Both the position numbers and the translations under genes were made by a program. Of a stretch of 64,000 nt of DNA, positions 41,348 through 50,276 are shown one piece after another. The notes beneath the pieces were generated by a model, which was not told where the DNA came from, ran no database searches, and worked only from the letters and a program-made list of their open reading frames with translations. Within the stretch, counting starts at the first letter, position 1. Each line of letters starts with the position of its first letter. The DNA comes from Lentzea sp. NEAU-D7 (GTDB lineage: Bacteria; Actinomycetota; Actinomycetes; Mycobacteriales; Pseudonocardiaceae), in contig NZ_JAPJDL010000037.1 in the NCBI RefSeq assembly GCF_026242055.1, positions 19,169 to 83,168 of the forward strand, read 5' to 3'.

Positions 41348-42793
41348 CTAGATCTGGATCCCGGTCAGCACGGTCACCCGTTCCTCGGTGAAGTCCTCCA
41401 TCGCCGACCGGACGCCCTCGCGCCCGGTGCCCGACCCCTTCACGCCGCCGTACGGCATCTGGTCGGCGCGGTAGGACGGCACGTCACCGATGATCACGCC
41501 GCCGACCTCCAGTTCGGCCGCGGCCTCGAACGCCACCTGCACGTCACGGGTGAACACCCCGGCTTGCAGCCCGTACTTGGAGTCGTTGGCCTGCGCGAAC
41601 GCGTCCTCGACGCCGTCCGCGACCGACACCACGAGCACCGGCCCGAAGATCTCCTCGGTCCACACCTTGGCGGTCTTCGGCACGTCGGTCAGCACGGTCG
41701 GCTCGACCGTCGCCCCGGTCCGCTTGCCGCCCAGCAGCACCTTCGCGCCGACGTCGGTGGCCATGTTGACCCATTCCTCGACGCGCCGGGCGTTGTCCTC
41801 GTCGACCAGCGGCCCGACCTCGACCTCCGGGTCGTGCGGGTCTCCGGTCTTCAGCGCGGCGACGGCTTCCACGAGCTTCGGCACGAACTCCGCGGCCCTC
41901 GAGCGGTCCACGACGACCCGCTGCACGGCGATGCACGACTGGCCGGCCTGGTAGTTGCCGAACGTCGCGATGCGCTGCGCCGCGTGGTCCAGGTCCGTCC
42001 AGTCAGGACAGATGATGGCGGCCGCGTTGGAACCCAGCTCCATCACGACGTGCTTGCGCGGCGCGGCTTCCATCAACGACCAGCCCACCTTCGTGGACCC
42101 GGTGAACGAGATCACCGGCAGCCGCTCGTCCTTGACCAGGGCGTCCATGTCCTTGCCGCGCACGGGAAGGATCGAGAAAGCGCCCTCGGGCAGATCGGTC
42201 TCGGCCAGGACCTCGCCCAGCAGCAGCGAGCTCAGCGGCGTGGCGGAGGCGGGCTTCACGATCACCGGCGCACCCACCGCGAGCGCCGGCGCGACCTTGT
42301 GCGCCACCAGGTTCAGCGGGAAGTTGAACGGCGCCACGGCCAGCACCGGCCCGCGCGGCACGTGCCGGACGATCGCCATCCGCCCCGCGCCACCGGCATC
42401 GGTGTCGAGCCGCTGCAGCCCACCGGTGAACCGGCGCGCCTCCTCCGCGGCGAAGCGGAACGTGTTGACCGCGCGCTGCACCTCGACCTCGGCCCACTTC
42501 AGCGGCTTGCCGTTCTCGGCGGTGATCGTCTCGGCGATCTCCTCGGCGCGTTCGGCCAGCGTCCGCGACACCTGCAGCAGCGCCTCGGCCCGCACGTGCG
42601 CGGGTGTTCGCCGGAACTCCTTCGCGACGGCCGCGGCCGCCGCGACAGCGCGTTCCACCTGATCTCTGCCCGGCACGGCCACCGAGGCGACCGCGGTGCC
42701 GTCGAACGGGTGGAAGACCTCTAGCGCCTGCTCGCCCTGCTCGGGGCGGCCGGCGACCCAGCACGGCCTGGGTTGCGGCGTGAACGCGTCCAT
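41348..42793 (-). CDS. Aldehyde dehydrogenase family protein
   Basis: 481 residues from ATG 42793. NAD(P)-dependent aldehyde oxidation. The catalytic Cys is in YQAGQSCIAVQR, the general base Glu in VMELGSNAAAI, the NAD-binding segment is SFTGSTKVGW and the C-terminal signature is EEIFGPVLVV. Close to the non-phosphorylating/DUF1487-free group with ELGSNAA in place of ELGGKNP. It follows the phosphotransferase-like gene by 10 nt on the same strand, giving a small operon. It is convergent with the BBE gene, 13 nt apart. Confidence 0.9.
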   Translation of the reverse strand: MDAFTPQPRPCWVAGRPEQGEQALEVFHPFDGTAVASVAVPGRDQVERAVAAAAAVAKEFRRTPAHVRAEALLQVSRTLAERAEEIAETITAENGKPLKWAEVEVQRAVNTFRFAAEEARRFTGGLQRLDTDAGGAGRMAIVRHVPRGPVLAVAPFNFPLNLVAHKVAPALAVGAPVIVKPASATPLSSLLLGEVLAETDLPEGAFSILPVRGKDMDALVKDERLPVISFTGSTKVGWSLMEAAPRKHVVMELGSNAAAIICPDWTDLDHAAQRIATFGNYQAGQSCIAVQRVVVDRSRAAEFVPKLVEAVAALKTGDPHDPEVEVGPLVDEDNARRVEEWVNMATDVGAKVLLGGKRTGATVEPTVLTDVPKTAKVWTEEIFGPVLVVSVADGVEDAFAQANDSKYGLQAGVFTRDVQVAFEAAAELEVGGVIIGDVPSYRADQMPYGGVKGSGTGREGVRSAMEDFTEERVTVLTGIQI

Positions 42794-42803
42794 GAGACTC
42801 ACG

Positions 42804-43472
42804 TTAAGCCCTATTGGCCTGCACGTACTCGATGAGTCCCAGGTAGTAGTCGTCATGCCGCTCGGCCCGCTGGAGCACGAACGCCGGATGTTTCCGAATC
42901 GTCTGGATCATGTCGTCCAGCCGGATCAGCACGTGCTCGGCCACGTACTCGATCCCGTACGTCTCGCAGAACAGCCGGGTGCGCCGTTCGCGGTCGTCCG
43001 GCAGCGCGAGCACGAACTGGACGACCGCCCAGCTGACGTCCCACCAGCGAGGACCCGGATGCGCGCCGTCCCAGTCGAACACCCCGGTCGGACGCCCGTC
43101 CGCGAACACGATGTTGTACGGCGCGAAATCACCGTGCAACACCACCTCGACGGGCTCCCTGGCAGCGAACTGCCACCCGTTCAGCTCGCCAACAAGCGGG
43201 GCCGTGGCGTCGTGCAGCCGCCGCAGCAGCAGCGCTGACTCGATCAACGCCTCGTCACTCGTCGGGGGCACGTGGCCAACGTCACCGGGCAGGTAGCTGA
43301 GCAGTTCGTGCTCGGCGTCGAGCCCGAGCGGAACCGGCGCGATCCCCAGAGGCGCCAAGCGCCGCAACAACTCGTGCACCCGCGGTGCCCACGGCCCGGC
43401 CGGTCGTCGCACCGCGTCACCCACCCTGAACACCTGGTTCAGCCCGCCACCGGTCAGCAGTTCACCGTCCAC
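42804..43472 (-). CDS. Aminoglycoside phosphotransferase/choline kinase-like protein
   Basis: 222 residues from GTG 43472, giving an N-terminus like DGELLTGGGLNQVFRVGD; an in-frame start 36 nt upstream would overlap guaA. The APH fold has VVLHGDFAPYNIVF (Brenner-type H-G-D-x-x-x-x-N) and GVFDWDGAHPGPRWWD (metal-binding Asp). A small-molecule kinase; the substrate is unknown and antibiotic resistance is not implied. It is divergent from guaA, whose start is only 19 nt away. Confidence 0.8.
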   Translation of the reverse strand: MDGELLTGGGLNQVFRVGDAVRRPAGPWAPRVHELLRRLAPLGIAPVPLGLDAEHELLSYLPGDVGHVPPTSDEALIESALLLRRLHDATAPLVGELNGWQFAAREPVEVVLHGDFAPYNIVFADGRPTGVFDWDGAHPGPRWWDVSWAVVQFVLALPDDRERRTRLFCETYGIEYVAEHVLIRLDDMIQTIRKHPAFVLQRAERHDDYYLGLIEYVQANRA

Positions 43473-43491
43473 GCATGAGATCCTTGGCGGC

Positions 43492-45051
43492 GTGTCCGAC
43501 ACCAGCAACCGCCCTGTTCTCGTCGTCGACTTCGGCGCCCAGTACGCGCAGCTGATCGCCCGCCGCGTCCGCGAGGCCCAGGTCTACTCCGAGGTCGTTC
43601 CGCACACCGCGTCCGTCAGCGAGATCCTCGACAAGAACCCGCTGGCCATCGTGCTGTCCGGTGGCCCGTCGAGCGTGTACGAGGAGAACGCCCCGCAGGT
43701 CGACCCGAAGCTGTTCGAGACCGGCGTCCCGGTCTTCGGCATCTGCTACGGCTTCCAGGCGATGGCACGCGCACTCGGCGGCGCGGTTGAACAGACCGGC
43801 ACCCGCGAGTACGGCCGCACGGACCTGAGCGTGCCGACCGAGGGCGGCGCGCTGCACCAGGAGCTCCCCGCGAGCCACCCGGTGTGGATGAGCCACGGCG
43901 ACGCCGTCACCAAGGCGCCCGAGGGCTTCACCGTCACCGCGACCAGCGAGGGCGCGCCGGTCGCCGCGTTCGAGGACACCGAGCGCCGCTTCGCCGGCGT
44001 GCAGTACCACCCCGAGGTGCACCACTCGCCGCACGGCCAGGAGGTGCTGCGCCGGTTCCTGCACGAGATCGCGGGCATCCGTCCGCAGTGGACCACGTCG
44101 TCCATCGTGGACGAGCAGGTCTCGCGGATCCGCGAGCAGATCGGTGACGGCAAGGCGATCTGCGGCCTGTCCGGCGGCGTCGACTCCGCCGTCGCGGCCG
44201 CTCTGGTCCAGCGCGCCATCGGCGACCGCCTCACGTGCGTCTTCGTCGACCACGGCCTGCTGCGCTCCGGCGAGCGCGCCCAGGTCGAGCGCGACTACGT
44301 GGCCGCCACGGGCATCCGCCTGGTCACCGTCGACGCGCGCGAGCGGTTCCTGAACGCGCTGGCCGGCGTCACGGACCCGGAGGAGAAGCGCAAGATCATC
44401 GGCCGCGAGTTCATCCGCGTGTTCGAGCAGGCCGAGCGCGACCTCAAGGCCGAGGGCGACTACAAGTTCCTGGTCCAGGGCACGCTCTACCCGGACGTCG
44501 TCGAGTCCGGCGGCGGCGCGGGCACCGCGAACATCAAGTCGCACCACAACGTCGGCGGCCTGCCGGACGACCTGCAGTTCGAGCTGGTCGAGCCGCTGCG
44601 CGCGCTGTTCAAGGACGAGGTCCGCCGCGTCGGCACCGAGCTCGGCCTGCCCGAGACGATCGTGCAGCGCCAGCCGTTCCCCGGCCCCGGCCTCGGCATC
44701 CGCATCATCGGCGAGGTCACCCAGGACCGCCTCGACACGCTGCGCCAGGCCGACGCCATCGCCCGCGAGGAGCTGACCCTCGCCGGTCTCGACCGGCAGA
44801 TCTGGCAGTGCCCGGTCGTGCTGCTCGCGGACGTCCGCAGCGTCGGCGTCCAGGGCGACGGCCGCACCTACGGTCACCCGATCGTGCTGCGCCCGGTGTC
44901 GTCCGAGGACGCGATGACCGCGGACTGGACGCGCCTGCCGTACGAGGTGCTGGAGCGGATCTCGACCCGGATCACCAACGAGGTGGCGGAGGTCAACCGC
45001 GTGGTGCTGGACGTGACGTCCAAGCCGCCGGGCACCATCGAGTGGGAGTAA
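43492..45051 (+). CDS. guaA: GMP synthase (glutamine-hydrolysing)
   Basis: 519 residues, GTG start. The enzyme makes GMP from XMP, ATP and glutamine. The N-terminal class I amidotransferase domain has the nucleophile in GICYGFQAMA and the His-Glu pair in YHPEVHHSP. The PP-loop ATP pyrophosphatase domain has GLSGGVDSAVAAAL, and the dimerisation domain ends LDVTSKPPGTIEWE. Complete. It finishes the guanine pathway begun by guaB at 31660. A very strong palindromic terminator follows at 45053. Confidence 0.97.
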   Translation: MSDTSNRPVLVVDFGAQYAQLIARRVREAQVYSEVVPHTASVSEILDKNPLAIVLSGGPSSVYEENAPQVDPKLFETGVPVFGICYGFQAMARALGGAVEQTGTREYGRTDLSVPTEGGALHQELPASHPVWMSHGDAVTKAPEGFTVTATSEGAPVAAFEDTERRFAGVQYHPEVHHSPHGQEVLRRFLHEIAGIRPQWTTSSIVDEQVSRIREQIGDGKAICGLSGGVDSAVAAALVQRAIGDRLTCVFVDHGLLRSGERAQVERDYVAATGIRLVTVDARERFLNALAGVTDPEEKRKIIGREFIRVFEQAERDLKAEGDYKFLVQGTLYPDVVESGGGAGTANIKSHHNVGGLPDDLQFELVEPLRALFKDEVRRVGTELGLPETIVQRQPFPGPGLGIRIIGEVTQDRLDTLRQADAIAREELTLAGLDRQIWQCPVVLLADVRSVGVQGDGRTYGHPIVLRPVSSEDAMTADWTRLPYEVLERISTRITNEVAEVNRVVLDVTSKPPGTIEWE

Positions 45052-45052
45052 A

Positions 45053-45100
45053 GACGTGAAAAGGCCCCCTGGCTCGCGAGCCAGGGGGCCTTGTCACGTC
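45053..45100. terminator. Bidirectional guaA terminator
   Basis: A perfect palindrome with 16-nt arms (AAGGCCCCCTGGCTCG, 45061-45076, and its complement to 45092) is flanked by GACGTGA (45053-45059) and TCACGTC (45094-45100), giving a hairpin over 48 nt. It lies between guaA and the convergent membrane gene. Confidence 0.9.
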
Positions 45101-45290
45101 AGTTGTTCTTGCGCCTGAGCGAGTTCGTCAGCAGCACCAGGCCGACCACGATGGCCGTCCCCCCGAGCGCCCACCGGAAGTCGAACCAGAACGACCCGTT
45201 GCTCAGCACGTAGGCCGCCATCAACCCGCCGCCGAGCCCGAACACCAGCGTCACGGGGTCGATCCGCCTGCGCATCCCCTGCTCAGTCAC
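45099..45290 (-). CDS. Small two-helix membrane protein
   Basis: 63 residues. Two hydrophobic stretches (TLVFGLGGGLMAAYVLSNG and WALGGTAIVVGLVLLTN) and a basic tail, SLRRKNN. It overlaps the start of the PspC gene's 3' end by 8 nt and is on the same strand, so it is cotranscribed with it. No family was recognised; a partner of the PspC protein is inferred. Its stop lies inside the guaA terminator arms. Confidence 0.7.
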   Translation of the reverse strand: MTEQGMRRRIDPVTLVFGLGGGLMAAYVLSNGSFWFDFRWALGGTAIVVGLVLLTNSLRRKNN

Positions 45291-46464
45291 GGAGCACCTT
45301 CACCTCTCCGACGCTCGCCTGCACGTCGAGCTCGATCTTCAGGCCGCCCTCGCCGTTCTCGCCGAGGTCCTCACCGCTGACGTCCACGCTGCTGCCCTCG
45401 GCCCGCTTGCCGAGGCAGTCGAGCTCCCCGATGGACGAGGCCTCGCAGCGGTACGTCACGTCCGCGTTCTTCGGCACGTGCACCCTGACCTCGCCGAGCT
45501 CCACCTCGATCGCGGTCTTCACGTCACCGGAGTCCGGCAGTTGCCGCAGGTCGAGCACGACGCTGCCGACGCTCGTCTCGTACCGCTCGCGGACGTTCTC
45601 GACGGTCTTGGGCGTCTCGTTGAAGCTGCTCAGCCTCGTGGGGTCGCCGTCGAAGTCGAGGGCGGTCAGGCCGAAGCCCGCCACGGACACCGGGATCAGC
45701 AGCCAGATCAGGCCGCGGCCACCGCCCGTGAACGAACCGATCAGCAGGCCCGCCGCCAGCACCGCGAGCACCAGGCCGACGGTGTGCGCCACGGTGAACC
45801 ACGGCACCCAGACACCCGCGATCGCGGATGCGGCGACCACCAGCGTCGCCACGCCCAGCGTCATCAGCCCGACGCGCGGGTTGCGCGGCCGGCGCATCGG
45901 CGGCTGGGGCGTCGGGGCGGGAGCGGGTTCGGGCAGGTCCCACGCGAACGGAGCTGCGCCCAGCGGGTCCCAGGCCGGCGCCCCCGGCGCCGGTGGTACG
46001 GGCAGGGGTTCGGTCGACGCGGCCGGCTGCAGGTGTCCCCGGTTCTTCTGCAGCAGGTAGATGCACGCGACCGTCGCCGCCAGCGTCACGAAGACCTCGA
46101 ACCCGCTGTTGCCCCCGAAGGTGAACGCGAGCGCCGGGAACATCACGATGGCCAGCAGCACCGTCTGACCGTGCGACATCGAGCTGGAGCCCTTGCTGAT
46201 CAGCGCCTCCAGCGGCGAGACCGCGTCGCCCTCCTCGGGCAGCAGCAACCAGCCTGCGAGGTACACCGGGACACCGACGCCACCCGCCAGCGCGAGTGCG
46301 ACGAACGCGATCCGGACGATCACCGGGTCGATCTGGTAGCGCAGGGCGATACCGGTGGCGACACCACCGGCTTTGCGACCTGCACGGGGCCGCACCGGAC
46401 GGTGGGCCCAGAACTCTCTGAGCGTGTCCGCCACGCCCTGCATTGCCTTCTCAGTCCCGCTCAC
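45283..46464 (-). CDS. PspC-domain membrane protein with C-terminal adhesin-like beta domain
   Basis: 393 residues. A PspC domain near the N-terminus (GVATGIALRYQIDPVIVRIAF) is followed by several membrane helices to about residue 260, with a Pro-rich cytosolic or linker segment around 150-185. The last ~130 residues are beta-rich and repetitive (VVLDLRQLPDSGDVKTAIEV, ELGEVRVHVPKNADV), resembling the LiaF/toastrack-type sensor of envelope stress. It is divergent from the kinase gene at 46576, whose protein also starts with PspC. Together they form a LiaF-LiaS-LiaR-like system. Confidence 0.85.
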   Translation of the reverse strand: MSGTEKAMQGVADTLREFWAHRPVRPRAGRKAGGVATGIALRYQIDPVIVRIAFVALALAGGVGVPVYLAGWLLLPEEGDAVSPLEALISKGSSSMSHGQTVLLAIVMFPALAFTFGGNSGFEVFVTLAATVACIYLLQKNRGHLQPAASTEPLPVPPAPGAPAWDPLGAAPFAWDLPEPAPAPTPQPPMRRPRNPRVGLMTLGVATLVVAASAIAGVWVPWFTVAHTVGLVLAVLAAGLLIGSFTGGGRGLIWLLIPVSVAGFGLTALDFDGDPTRLSSFNETPKTVENVRERYETSVGSVVLDLRQLPDSGDVKTAIEVELGEVRVHVPKNADVTYRCEASSIGELDCLGKRAEGSSVDVSGEDLGENGEGGLKIELDVQASVGEVKVLRD

Positions 46465-46498
46465 GACGACAAGGTTGCGCCGTCACGCCTGGAACCAC

Positions 46499-46544
46499 AT
46501 CAGGGACCAGCCCTGATTCGCGGAACCGGGGTCATCCCTGATGA
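46499..46544. promoter_or_regulatory. Candidate operators between divergent PspC and kinase genes
   Basis: ATCAGGG (46499-46505), 5 nt, CCCTGAT (46511-46517) forms a 7-bp inverted repeat. TCATCCCTGATGA (46532-46544) repeats the CCCTGAT core within a second symmetrical site. Placement in the 111-nt divergent gap fits binding by the NarL-type regulator at 47763. This is inferred. Confidence 0.5.
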
Positions 46545-46575
46545 ACAACGCGCCGTCACGTGTGACGATCAGTTC

Positions 46576-47766
46576 GTGAGTGCACGCATTGAGCCGATGC
46601 GCCGTCGACGCACCGGCCGGGTGGTCGCGGGCGTGGCCAGCGGACTGGCCGACCACCTGGGCGCACCCGTCTTCTGGGTGCGCGCGATCTTCGCCGTGCT
46701 CGGCGCGTTCAGCGGTGCCGGGATCATCGCCTACGCGTTGCTCTGGATGTTCGTCCCGCAGTCGGCGGTGGCGGAACCGGAGACGGACAAGGACCGCAAG
46801 GAGTGGCAGCAGGCCGTGGGCCTCGCCGCCCTCGGCATCGGCGTCGCGGTGTTCACCGGCCTGCTCGGGGGAGCGTGGAGCGGGTGGATCACCGGGCCGA
46901 TCGCCGTCGCGCTGATCGGTGCCGCCGTCGTGTGGCGTGAGGCGGACGAGGCGCAGCGGCGCCGCTGGAGGGACGGGGCCTTCTCGCAGGGCAGGGCGGG
47001 GATCGTGCGGACGGTCGCGGGAGGCGCGCTGGTCGTGGCGGGGGTCGCCGCGTTCCTCGTGGCGAACGACTCCGTCCAGAACCTCTCGACCGTCGTGCTC
47101 TCCGTGCTGGCCACGTTGATCGGTGTCGCGGTGCTGACCGTGCCGCTGTGGATGCGGCTGGTCCGCGATCTCGACTCGGAACGCCGTGCGCGCATCCGCA
47201 CCGAGGAACGTGCCGAGATCGCCGCGCACCTGCACGACTCCGTGCTGCAGACGCTGGCCCTGATCCAGAAGCAGTCCGAGTCGCCGCGCGAGGTCAAGCG
47301 CCTGGCCCGCGGCCAGGAACGCGAGCTGCGCAGCTGGCTCTACGGCCGCGAGGTGGGCGAGCTGCCGCACTCCATCAGTGTCGCGATCGCCCAGGCGTGC
47401 GCGGAGGTCGAGGACGACTTCGCCATCGCGGTCTCCCAGGTCGTGGTCGGCGACTGCGAGCTGGAGGACGGGATGTTCGCGCTGGTGCAGGCGTCGAAGG
47501 AGGCGATGGTCAACGCGGCCAAGCACGCGGGGGTGGCCGAGGTCAGCGTCTACGCCGAGGTCGAGCCGGAGAAGGTGACGGTGTTCGTGCGCGACCGCGG
47601 CAAGGGTTTCGACCCCGACGCGGTGCCGGAGGACCGGCATGGCCTCGCGGGCAGCATCCGGGGGAGAATGACCAGGCACGGCGGGGAGGTGCGACTGCGC
47701 ACGGCTCCGGGAGAGGGGACCGAGGTGCAGCTCGAGATGCCGAGGAAGACGGAGGCCAGGACATGA
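46576..47766 (+). CDS. Histidine kinase with N-terminal PspC domain (LiaS-like)
   Basis: 396 residues from GTG 46576 (SARIEPMRRRR). The PspC domain covers about 8-65 (GRVVAGVASGLADHLGAPVF) and is followed by three to four helices to about residue 200. The dimerisation and phosphoacceptor segment is EIAAHLHDSVLQTLALIQ (His plus DSVLQ), of the NarX/DesK HisKA_3 class. The ATPase domain has KEAMVNAAKHAG (N box) and DRGKGFDPD. The stop overlaps the regulator start (ATGA). Confidence 0.92.
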   Translation: MSARIEPMRRRRTGRVVAGVASGLADHLGAPVFWVRAIFAVLGAFSGAGIIAYALLWMFVPQSAVAEPETDKDRKEWQQAVGLAALGIGVAVFTGLLGGAWSGWITGPIAVALIGAAVVWREADEAQRRRWRDGAFSQGRAGIVRTVAGGALVVAGVAAFLVANDSVQNLSTVVLSVLATLIGVAVLTVPLWMRLVRDLDSERRARIRTEERAEIAAHLHDSVLQTLALIQKQSESPREVKRLARGQERELRSWLYGREVGELPHSISVAIAQACAEVEDDFAIAVSQVVVGDCELEDGMFALVQASKEAMVNAAKHAGVAEVSVYAEVEPEKVTVFVRDRGKGFDPDAVPEDRHGLAGSIRGRMTRHGGEVRLRTAPGEGTEVQLEMPRKTEART

Positions 47767-48413
47767 GCGTCAGGGTGTTCCTGGTGGACGACCACGCGTT
47801 GTTCCGCGCGGGGGTCAAGGCGGAGCTCGACACCATCACCGACGAGGTGGACGTGGTCGGCGAGGCGGGCAGCGTCGGCGAGGCGGTGGCGGGCATCGCG
47901 CACCACAAGCCGGACGTCGTGCTGCTGGACGTGCACATGCCCGACGGCGGTGGTGCCGAGGTGCTGCGGCAGATCCGGACCAAGATCCCCGAGGTCACGT
48001 TCCTCGCCCTGTCGGTCTCCGACGCGGCCGAGGACGTCATCAACGTCATCCGCGCCGGTGCGCGCGGGTACGTGACGAAGACGATCTCCAGCCAGGAGCT
48101 GGTCAGGGCCGTCGTGCGGGTGTCGGAGGGCGACGCGGTGTTCTCGCCGCGCCTGGCAGGGTTCGTGCTGGACGCGTTCGCCGACCGGCCGGGTGCCGCG
48201 CCGATCAGCGACCCCGAGCTCGACCTGCTGACGCCGCGCGAACGGGACGTCCTGCGGCTCCTCGCCCGTGGCTACGCCTACAAGGAGATCGCGTCAGAGC
48301 TGTTCATCAGCGTCAAGACGGTGGAGACGCACGTGTCGAGCGTCCTGCGGAAGACCCAGCTCTCCAACCGGTACGAGCTCTCCCGCTGGGCCACCGACCG
48401 CAGGCTGGTCTGA
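47763..48413 (+). CDS. NarL/LuxR response regulator (LiaR-like)
   Basis: 216 residues from ATG 47763 overlapping the kinase stop. The receiver has VDDHALFR and the phosphoacceptor VVLLDVHMPDGGG, with a conserved Thr/Ser and Lys (FLALSVSD, YVTKT). The DNA-binding domain has LTPRERDVLRLLARGYAYKE and ISVKTVETHVSSVL. It is the partner of the upstream kinase and likely binds the repeats at 46499-46544. A complete canonical pair. Confidence 0.93.
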   Translation: MSVRVFLVDDHALFRAGVKAELDTITDEVDVVGEAGSVGEAVAGIAHHKPDVVLLDVHMPDGGGAEVLRQIRTKIPEVTFLALSVSDAAEDVINVIRAGARGYVTKTISSQELVRAVVRVSEGDAVFSPRLAGFVLDAFADRPGAAPISDPELDLLTPRERDVLRLLARGYAYKEIASELFISVKTVETHVSSVLRKTQLSNRYELSRWATDRRLV

Positions 48414-48418
48414 CGGAC

Positions 48419-49000
48419 TTGGTCACGAAGGTCGCCCGCGGTGCCACCGAGGTGCTGGCGCCGTGGGTCTGGGTGATTCTGCTGCCGTTCGGGGTCGCCG
48501 CCTCGACGGAGAGCTTCTGGAAGACGCTGCTGTGGGGGTTCGTGGTCGCCCTGACGGCGTCCGTCATCCCGATGGCCGTCATCGTGCGTGGCGCCCGCAA
48601 GGGCAAGTGGGACGGCCACCACGTCACGAACCGCGAGGGCAGGCTCGTCCCGCTGGTCACGGCGGGCGCCTCGCTGGCGGCCGGCACGGTGATCATGGTC
48701 CTGGGCGGCGCTCCGCGGAGCATGCTCGCGCTGGCGGGCAGCATGTTCGCCTCGCTGGTCGTCAGCATGGCGATCACGTTCGGCGCGAAGTGGAAGATCT
48801 CGCTGCACGCCGCGGTGGCGTGGGCCGCCGTGGTGACGCTGGCGATCGTCCACAACCCGTGGTGGCTGCTGCTCGCGCTGCCCGCCGCGCTCGTGGCGTG
48901 GTCCCGCGTCGAGCTGGGCGACCACACGACGGCCCAGGTGCTGGCCGGGTCCGTGATGGGCGTGGTCGTCGGCGGCGGCAGCTTCTGGCTGCTCAGCTGA
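48419..49000 (+). CDS. PAP2-superfamily membrane protein
   Basis: 193 residues, TTG start (weak), 5 nt after the regulator. Five or six hydrophobic helices. The motifs fit a PAP2 subfamily: KWDGHHVTNREGR (K-x-R), WKISLHAAVAW with the active-site-like His, and SRVELGDHTTAQVLAG (SR-x5-H). These act as lipid phosphatases on phosphatidate or undecaprenyl pyrophosphate. Cotranscription with the stress kinase suggests a role in envelope lipid turnover. Its end overlaps the convergent kinase gene by 8 nt. Confidence 0.75.
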   Translation: MVTKVARGATEVLAPWVWVILLPFGVAASTESFWKTLLWGFVVALTASVIPMAVIVRGARKGKWDGHHVTNREGRLVPLVTAGASLAAGTVIMVLGGAPRSMLALAGSMFASLVVSMAITFGAKWKISLHAAVAWAAVVTLAIVHNPWWLLLALPAALVAWSRVELGDHTTAQVLAGSVMGVVVGGGSFWLLS

Positions 49001-50276
49001 TCTGCGTGATGCTGGTGAGCCGCATCTCGTTGTTGACGGCGGCGACCTCGGCCTCGTAGACGCCGTTCTTCTGCTCGCCCAGGTCCGTCTGCAGTGCAAG
49101 GTCGAACGTCACCACCCAGTTCGGGCCGTGCGACCGGACGGGCACGCTGGACAGGGAGCACTTGACCGAGGAGTAGCCCTTCCACCGCGCCACGTACTTG
49201 TCCTGCGGCTCGGTCGCCCGTTCGTAGAGGTTGCGCCACGCCACGTCCGGGTGGGCGGGGAGCTGGCCGTAGTGGTCGAGCACGAACCCGGCCGCCTCAC
49301 CCGCGGTGAAGTAGCGGGGCTGCTGTTGCTGGAAGTCCGACTGGTGGACGGGGGTGCCGCCGCCCTGGGTGCCGTTCCAGTACGCGGCGGCCGCGCCACC
49401 ACCGATCGCGAGCACCGCGATGACGGCGAGGATGGCGAGGATCCGGCGGTTCGGCGGCTTGAGCGTGCGTTGCTGCGGGATCTCCAACGGCTGTGACGGC
49501 TGCGGCTCGGCGGCCAGCAGGTCGGCGGCCTCCTGCGCGGCCGGCCTGTCCTTCGGGTCCTGCGAGAGCAGCCGCATGAGCAACGGGGTGAGCTCACCGG
49601 CGTTCTTGGGATCGCGGAGCTGTCCGCTGGCCGCGCGGTAGATGAGGCCGAAGCTGTTGTCGCTCGGCCCGAAGACGGACTCGCCCTCGATGGCCGTGTA
49701 GATGGTGGCGCCGAGCGAGAACACGTCGGACGCCTCGTCGGGCTGCTCGCCGCGCGCCACCTCGGGTGCGAGGTAGGCGGGGGTGCCCGAGATCATGCCG
49801 GTGTCGGTCATCGTGCCGTCGCCGCTGGCCTTGGAGATGCCGAAGTCGGTGATCTTGACCGTGCCGTCGTGGCCGATCAGGACGTTGCCGGGCTTGATGT
49901 CGCGGTGGACCAGTCCGGCCGTGTGCGCCGCCGCCAGCGCCGAGGCGACCTTGGCCCCGATGCTCGCCGCCTGGGCCGGCTTGAGCGGCCCGCGCTCGGC
50001 GATCAGCGCCGAGAGGCTGTGCGACGGCAGGTACTCCATGACGATCCACGGCTCTTCGTCGTCGCTGGACACGACGTCGAACACCGCGATCGCGTGCTGG
50101 TGGTGCAGTCGCGCGGCGTTGCGCGCCTCCCGCTTCGCCCGCTGGTGGTCACCGGTGATGAGCTGCTTGACCGCCACCTCGCGGGCCAGCACCTCGTCGC
50201 GTGCTCGCCAGACCACCCCCATCGCACCGCTGCCGATGCGCTCGAGCAGCGTGTAGCGGCCCCCGATGGTTGTCAC
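48993..50276 (-). CDS. Membrane Ser/Thr protein kinase with extracytoplasmic NTF2-like domain (1)
   Basis: 427 residues, GTG start. The cytosolic kinase domain (1-260) has Gly-loop GSGAMG, VAVKQL (Lys), HRDIKPGNVL (catalytic Asp), TDFGIS and GTPAYLAPEV, all complete. A Pro/Gln linker leads to one helix near 278-300 (ILAILAVIAVLAIGGGAAA). The ectodomain (~110 residues, YGQLPAHPDVAWRNLYERAT, SSVKCSLSSVPVR) resembles NTF2/SnoaL-like folds and shows the Y-x-LP-x-P-x-x-AW pattern shared with the second kinase. The signal it senses is unknown. Confidence 0.88.
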   Translation of the reverse strand: MTTIGGRYTLLERIGSGAMGVVWRARDEVLAREVAVKQLITGDHQRAKREARNAARLHHQHAIAVFDVVSSDDEEPWIVMEYLPSHSLSALIAERGPLKPAQAASIGAKVASALAAAHTAGLVHRDIKPGNVLIGHDGTVKITDFGISKASGDGTMTDTGMISGTPAYLAPEVARGEQPDEASDVFSLGATIYTAIEGESVFGPSDNSFGLIYRAASGQLRDPKNAGELTPLLMRLLSQDPKDRPAAQEAADLLAAEPQPSQPLEIPQQRTLKPPNRRILAILAVIAVLAIGGGAAAAYWNGTQGGGTPVHQSDFQQQQPRYFTAGEAAGFVLDHYGQLPAHPDVAWRNLYERATEPQDKYVARWKGYSSVKCSLSSVPVRSHGPNWVVTFDLALQTDLGEQKNGVYEAEVAAVNNEMRLTSITQIS

